This document shows positions 61,730-64,000 of a stretch of DNA of 64,000 nucleotides, piece after piece. The notes under the pieces are model-generated. The model had not been told where the DNA came from, did no database searches, and was given only the letters and a program-made list of their open reading frames with translations. Position numbers and translations under genes: made by a program. Position 1 is the stretch's first letter; each line of letters opens with the position of its first letter. The stretch is from positions 1,178,001-1,242,000 of the forward strand of contig NZ_FVZN01000014.1 of assembly GCF_900168685.1 (NCBI RefSeq). Reading direction: 5' to 3'. Source of the DNA: Solibacillus isronensis (GTDB lineage Bacteria > Bacillota > Bacilli > Bacillales_A > Planococcaceae).

Positions 61730-62185
61730 ATGAAAAATATTTGGCAAGAGGAAAACGACTATTATAAATTAGAGCTGTTAACAGATGAAATGGTAAAAAA
61801 AGCAGAAGAATTATTAAAAATAAAGCTGCCTAATTCCTACATAAATATTTTGAAACAACAAAATGGAGGTTATATAAAATTTAATGCATACCCAACTAAT
61901 ATACCAACATCATGGGCTGAAGATCATGTTAATGTTGATTACATACTTGGGATTGGATTGGGAATGGATAAAGGGATATTACAAAGTGAGTATTTGATTC
62001 AAGAATGGGAACTACCTGAGAATGTTGTATTGATTTCCGGAGACGGCCACTCATGGATAGCTCTCGATTATAGAAATAAAAAGGCGGAACCTCCTGTGAT
62101 TTTTATTGATACTGACGAAGAAAAAATTATTGATCTTGCTCCTAATTTTGAAGTGTTTTTAAATGGTCTAACGGAATGGGATTAA
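61730..62185 (+). CDS. SMI1/KNR4 (SUKH) family protein
   Basis: 151 residues from ATG 61730, chosen for GGAGG nine bases upstream. SUKH pattern: EEENDYYKLEL-type start, KKAEELLKIKLPNSYINILKQQNGGY, then YILGIG, LISGDGHSWIALDYR and a C-terminal DLAPNFEVFLNGL. SUKH proteins are often immunity proteins for contact-dependent or secreted toxins. No toxin gene is recognisable next to it, so it may be an orphan immunity gene. Confidence 0.82.
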   Translation: MKNIWQEENDYYKLELLTDEMVKKAEELLKIKLPNSYINILKQQNGGYIKFNAYPTNIPTSWAEDHVNVDYILGIGLGMDKGILQSEYLIQEWELPENVVLISGDGHSWIALDYRNKKAEPPVIFIDTDEEKIIDLAPNFEVFLNGLTEWD

Positions 62186-62251
62186 TACAAACTTAATTTC
62201 ACACCAAGAACAGAAAAGGTTTGATATATTCAGGAGTGTATTACTTTAATC

Positions 62252-62288
62252 GGACGAGATTCTTAAACAAGAATTAGCGTCCTTTTTC
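62252..62288 (+). terminator. Terminator after the SUKH gene
   Basis: GGACGAGATTCTT (62252-62264) pairs imperfectly with AAGAATTAGCGTCC (62269-62282), followed by TTTTTC. Confidence 0.7.
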
Positions 62289-62450
62289 ATTTTAGCGCCC
62301 GCATTATGTAGGAAAAATGTTATGAACGCAATGGTTTTAATAGAGGACAAAGTAGCGGTTTAACAAAATTCTATTGACTATGCATATTCCCTAACTAACA
62401 ATAGCCTTTATGCAGAAGCTGAATCGTAAGACTAAAAGGTGGAACGAAAC

Positions 62451-64000
62451 GTGAAAAGAGTGGAAAGAAGACAGCAACAAAAATTAACCGGGCGGATATG
62501 GCGAAAGGTTAAAGATAAAAAAATAATAATGAAAGTTATAGTAGTGGGTTCAGTATTTTTATTATGCTGTTTACTCATATTTAATATTTTTATTTGGACA
62601 AGCGATGTCAGTAAATTAGAAGAACCTACGCCACAGCCAACGATTATCTATGATCAAAATGGAGAGGCAGCCAGTAAAGTTACAGGTTCCAAAATAGATG
62701 GAGTCAATATAGAACAGATTCCGGAACATCTTATTCAAGCTGTAATTGCAACGGAAGACCAGAAGTTTTACAAGCATAATGGAATTAATATTATAGGAAT
62801 TGTACGTGCAATGACACAAAACACGATGAGCGGAGAAATTGTGGCGGGAGGAAGTACGATTACACAGCAGTTGGCTAAAAACGTCTTTCTAACACAGGAA
62901 CGTACATATACGAGAAAGTTAAAAGAACTTATTTTAACGAAAAAAATTGAACGAACATACGATAAAGACGAAATTATGGAACGCTACTTAAATCAGATTT
63001 ATTTTGGTGAAGGAGCCTGGGGCGTGCAGCGGGCTTCCCAAACGTATTTCGGCAAAGATGTCAGTGAATTAACATTAAGTGAGTCGGCTATGCTTGCGGG
63101 GTTGATTAAAGCGCCATCTCTTTTGTCACCAATAAAAGATTTGAATAAATCCGTTCAACGGAGAGACCTTGTTCTAGCATTGATGGAAAAGGAAGGTTAC
63201 ATTACTCAAAACGAGGCGAAAAAAGCAAAAGAACAACCGATTGTATTAGAGGCCAAAAAGATTGATGAGTATAAAGGGAAATATCCTTATTATGTCGACC
63301 ATATTATTGAGGAAGCGATCGAACAATACGGGCTTACAGAAAATGAGGTTCTTTCGGGTGGACTTCATATTTATACAGAACTGAATCCTGCAATACAAAA
63401 TACGGTTGAACAGGTATATAAGGATAATGAAATGTTTCCGGAAGGGCAATCTGACCAGCTGATCCAAAGTGGAGCAATCTTTATCAATCCATCAACTGGA
63501 GGAATCAGTGCACTTGTTGGCGGAAGGGGAGACCATACTTTTAGAGGGTTTAATCGCGCTACTCAATTAAAACGTCAACCTGCATCCACTATGAAACCAT
63601 TGGCGGCATATACTCCTGCTCTGGAACAAGGCTATGAAATCTATGATAAATTATCAGATTCACCGATTAATATTGACGGGTATCAACCAATGAACTACGA
63701 CAAACGATTCCACGGGGAAGTAACGATGTATGAAGCATTGGTGAATTCATACAACATCCCACCGGTATCGTTATTAAATAAAATGGGATTGAAATACGGT
63801 ATAAATGCGGTAGAGCGTTTTGGTATTCAACTAAAAGAAGAGGATCATAATTTAGGTTTAGTACTTGGTGGTTTAAGTGAAGGGGTATCTCCTTTACAAA
63901 TGGCTCAGGCGTTTTCCGTATTTCCTAATGATGGTATAATGGTAGAAGCACACGCTATACAAAAAATTGAAGATGCAGATGGCGAGGTCATTGCCAAGTG
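62451..64000 (+). CDS. Class A penicillin-binding protein (PBP1A/2A-like), 5' part
   Basis: 516 codons from GTG 62451 (AGGTGG eight bases upstream) to the window edge. Cytoplasmic basic N-terminus, one membrane helix (about 29-50), then the GT51 glycosyltransferase domain (ATEDQKFYKHNGI catalytic Glu, GGSTITQQLAKN) and the start of the transpeptidase with the active-site STMK (QPASTMKPLAAY) and SYN (VNSYNIPP) motifs; the KTG box lies beyond 64000. It polymerises and cross-links peptidoglycan outside the membrane. Confidence 0.92.
   Translation, partial: MKRVERRQQQKLTGRIWRKVKDKKIIMKVIVVGSVFLLCCLLIFNIFIWTSDVSKLEEPTPQPTIIYDQNGEAASKVTGSKIDGVNIEQIPEHLIQAVIATEDQKFYKHNGINIIGIVRAMTQNTMSGEIVAGGSTITQQLAKNVFLTQERTYTRKLKELILTKKIERTYDKDEIMERYLNQIYFGEGAWGVQRASQTYFGKDVSELTLSESAMLAGLIKAPSLLSPIKDLNKSVQRRDLVLALMEKEGYITQNEAKKAKEQPIVLEAKKIDEYKGKYPYYVDHIIEEAIEQYGLTENEVLSGGLHIYTELNPAIQNTVEQVYKDNEMFPEGQSDQLIQSGAIFINPSTGGISALVGGRGDHTFRGFNRATQLKRQPASTMKPLAAYTPALEQGYEIYDKLSDSPINIDGYQPMNYDKRFHGEVTMYEALVNSYNIPPVSLLNKMGLKYGINAVERFGIQLKEEDHNLGLVLGGLSEGVSPLQMAQAFSVFPNDGIMVEAHAIQKIEDADGEVIAK

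Noticed and set aside
1-64000. CRISPR arrays, tRNA or rRNA genes, transposases, phage genes
   Set aside because: No regularly spaced repeats, cloverleaf sequences or transposase/integrase signatures were seen.

Overview
The window is a chromosomal stretch of a low-GC, spore-forming Gram-positive bacterium (Bacillales, most likely Planococcaceae near Solibacillus/Lysinibacillus). The evidence is the family content: a Spo0E-like phosphatase gene, bacilliredoxin, a CsoR-CopZ-CopA copper set, an mhqRED-type quinone-stress cluster, an hssRS/hrtBA-type heme-stress cluster, class Ib nrdHIE, and many AGGAGG-type ribosome binding sites with TTG or GTG starts. The genus is inference. I see no rRNA, tRNA, CRISPR array, insertion sequence or prophage. 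The layout is typical core plus niche-adaptive genes on both strands.

Layout. 1-2.9 kb (minus): nrdH-nrdI-nrdE (nrdE runs off the left edge) behind a cobalamin riboswitch with a terminator. 3.1-5.5 kb: dUTPase, two small membrane proteins, an HSL-type esterase. 5.8-11.2 kb (minus): a 3-hydroxybutyrate/acetoacetate utilisation locus (PAS-AAA-Fis regulator, CoA-transferase A and B, GntP-type permease, 3-hydroxybutyrate dehydrogenase). 11.3-16.6 kb (plus): two phosphatases, a CDF transporter with Mn-type metal-site residues, a TetM/EF-G-like GTPase, a YdhR-like protein. 16.7-22.5 kb: hypothetical secreted and membrane proteins, an acetyltransferase, an FAD amine-oxidase/desaturase-like enzyme, TerC, and two short genes (43 aa and Spo0E-like 54 aa). 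22.8-27.2 kb: bacilliredoxin, methyltransferase, csoR, copZ, copA with two CsoR boxes. 27.4-32.5 kb: ferredoxin/flavodoxin-NADP reductase, then hrtB-hrtA-hssR-hssS on the minus strand with an HssR-type direct repeat. 32.9-39.7 kb: aldo/keto reductase, PadR operon, small hypotheticals, VOC protein, PgeF-like protein, RNase HI-like protein. 39.7-46.1 kb: aspartase, a lipoprotein, a glycine riboswitch ahead of a 36-codon ORF and a CycA-like permease, a MetE-C-like protein and a LysR regulator. 46.3-53.1 kb: MFS transporter with an HTH-TPR regulator, acetyltransferase, ABC exporter, DNA polymerase IV. 53.3-58.5 kb: a DUF3817-MFS fusion, a Trm11-like methyltransferase pair, mhqR-mhqE-mhqD. 58.6-64 kb: a 29-aa membrane ORF, RNase Z, small membrane proteins, a SUKH (SMI1/KNR4) protein and the start of a class A penicillin-binding protein.

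Shared themes. Regulation by small molecules is prominent: B12 over deoxynucleotide synthesis, glycine over a glycine/alanine-type permease, Cu(I), heme and quinones each over their own detoxification set. The most interesting points are the B12 riboswitch on a class Ib reductase operon, the glycine riboswitch followed by a micro-ORF and a second terminator, and an enhancer-binding-type regulator that lacks the GAFTGA loop. I did not find a clear new defence or mobile system.
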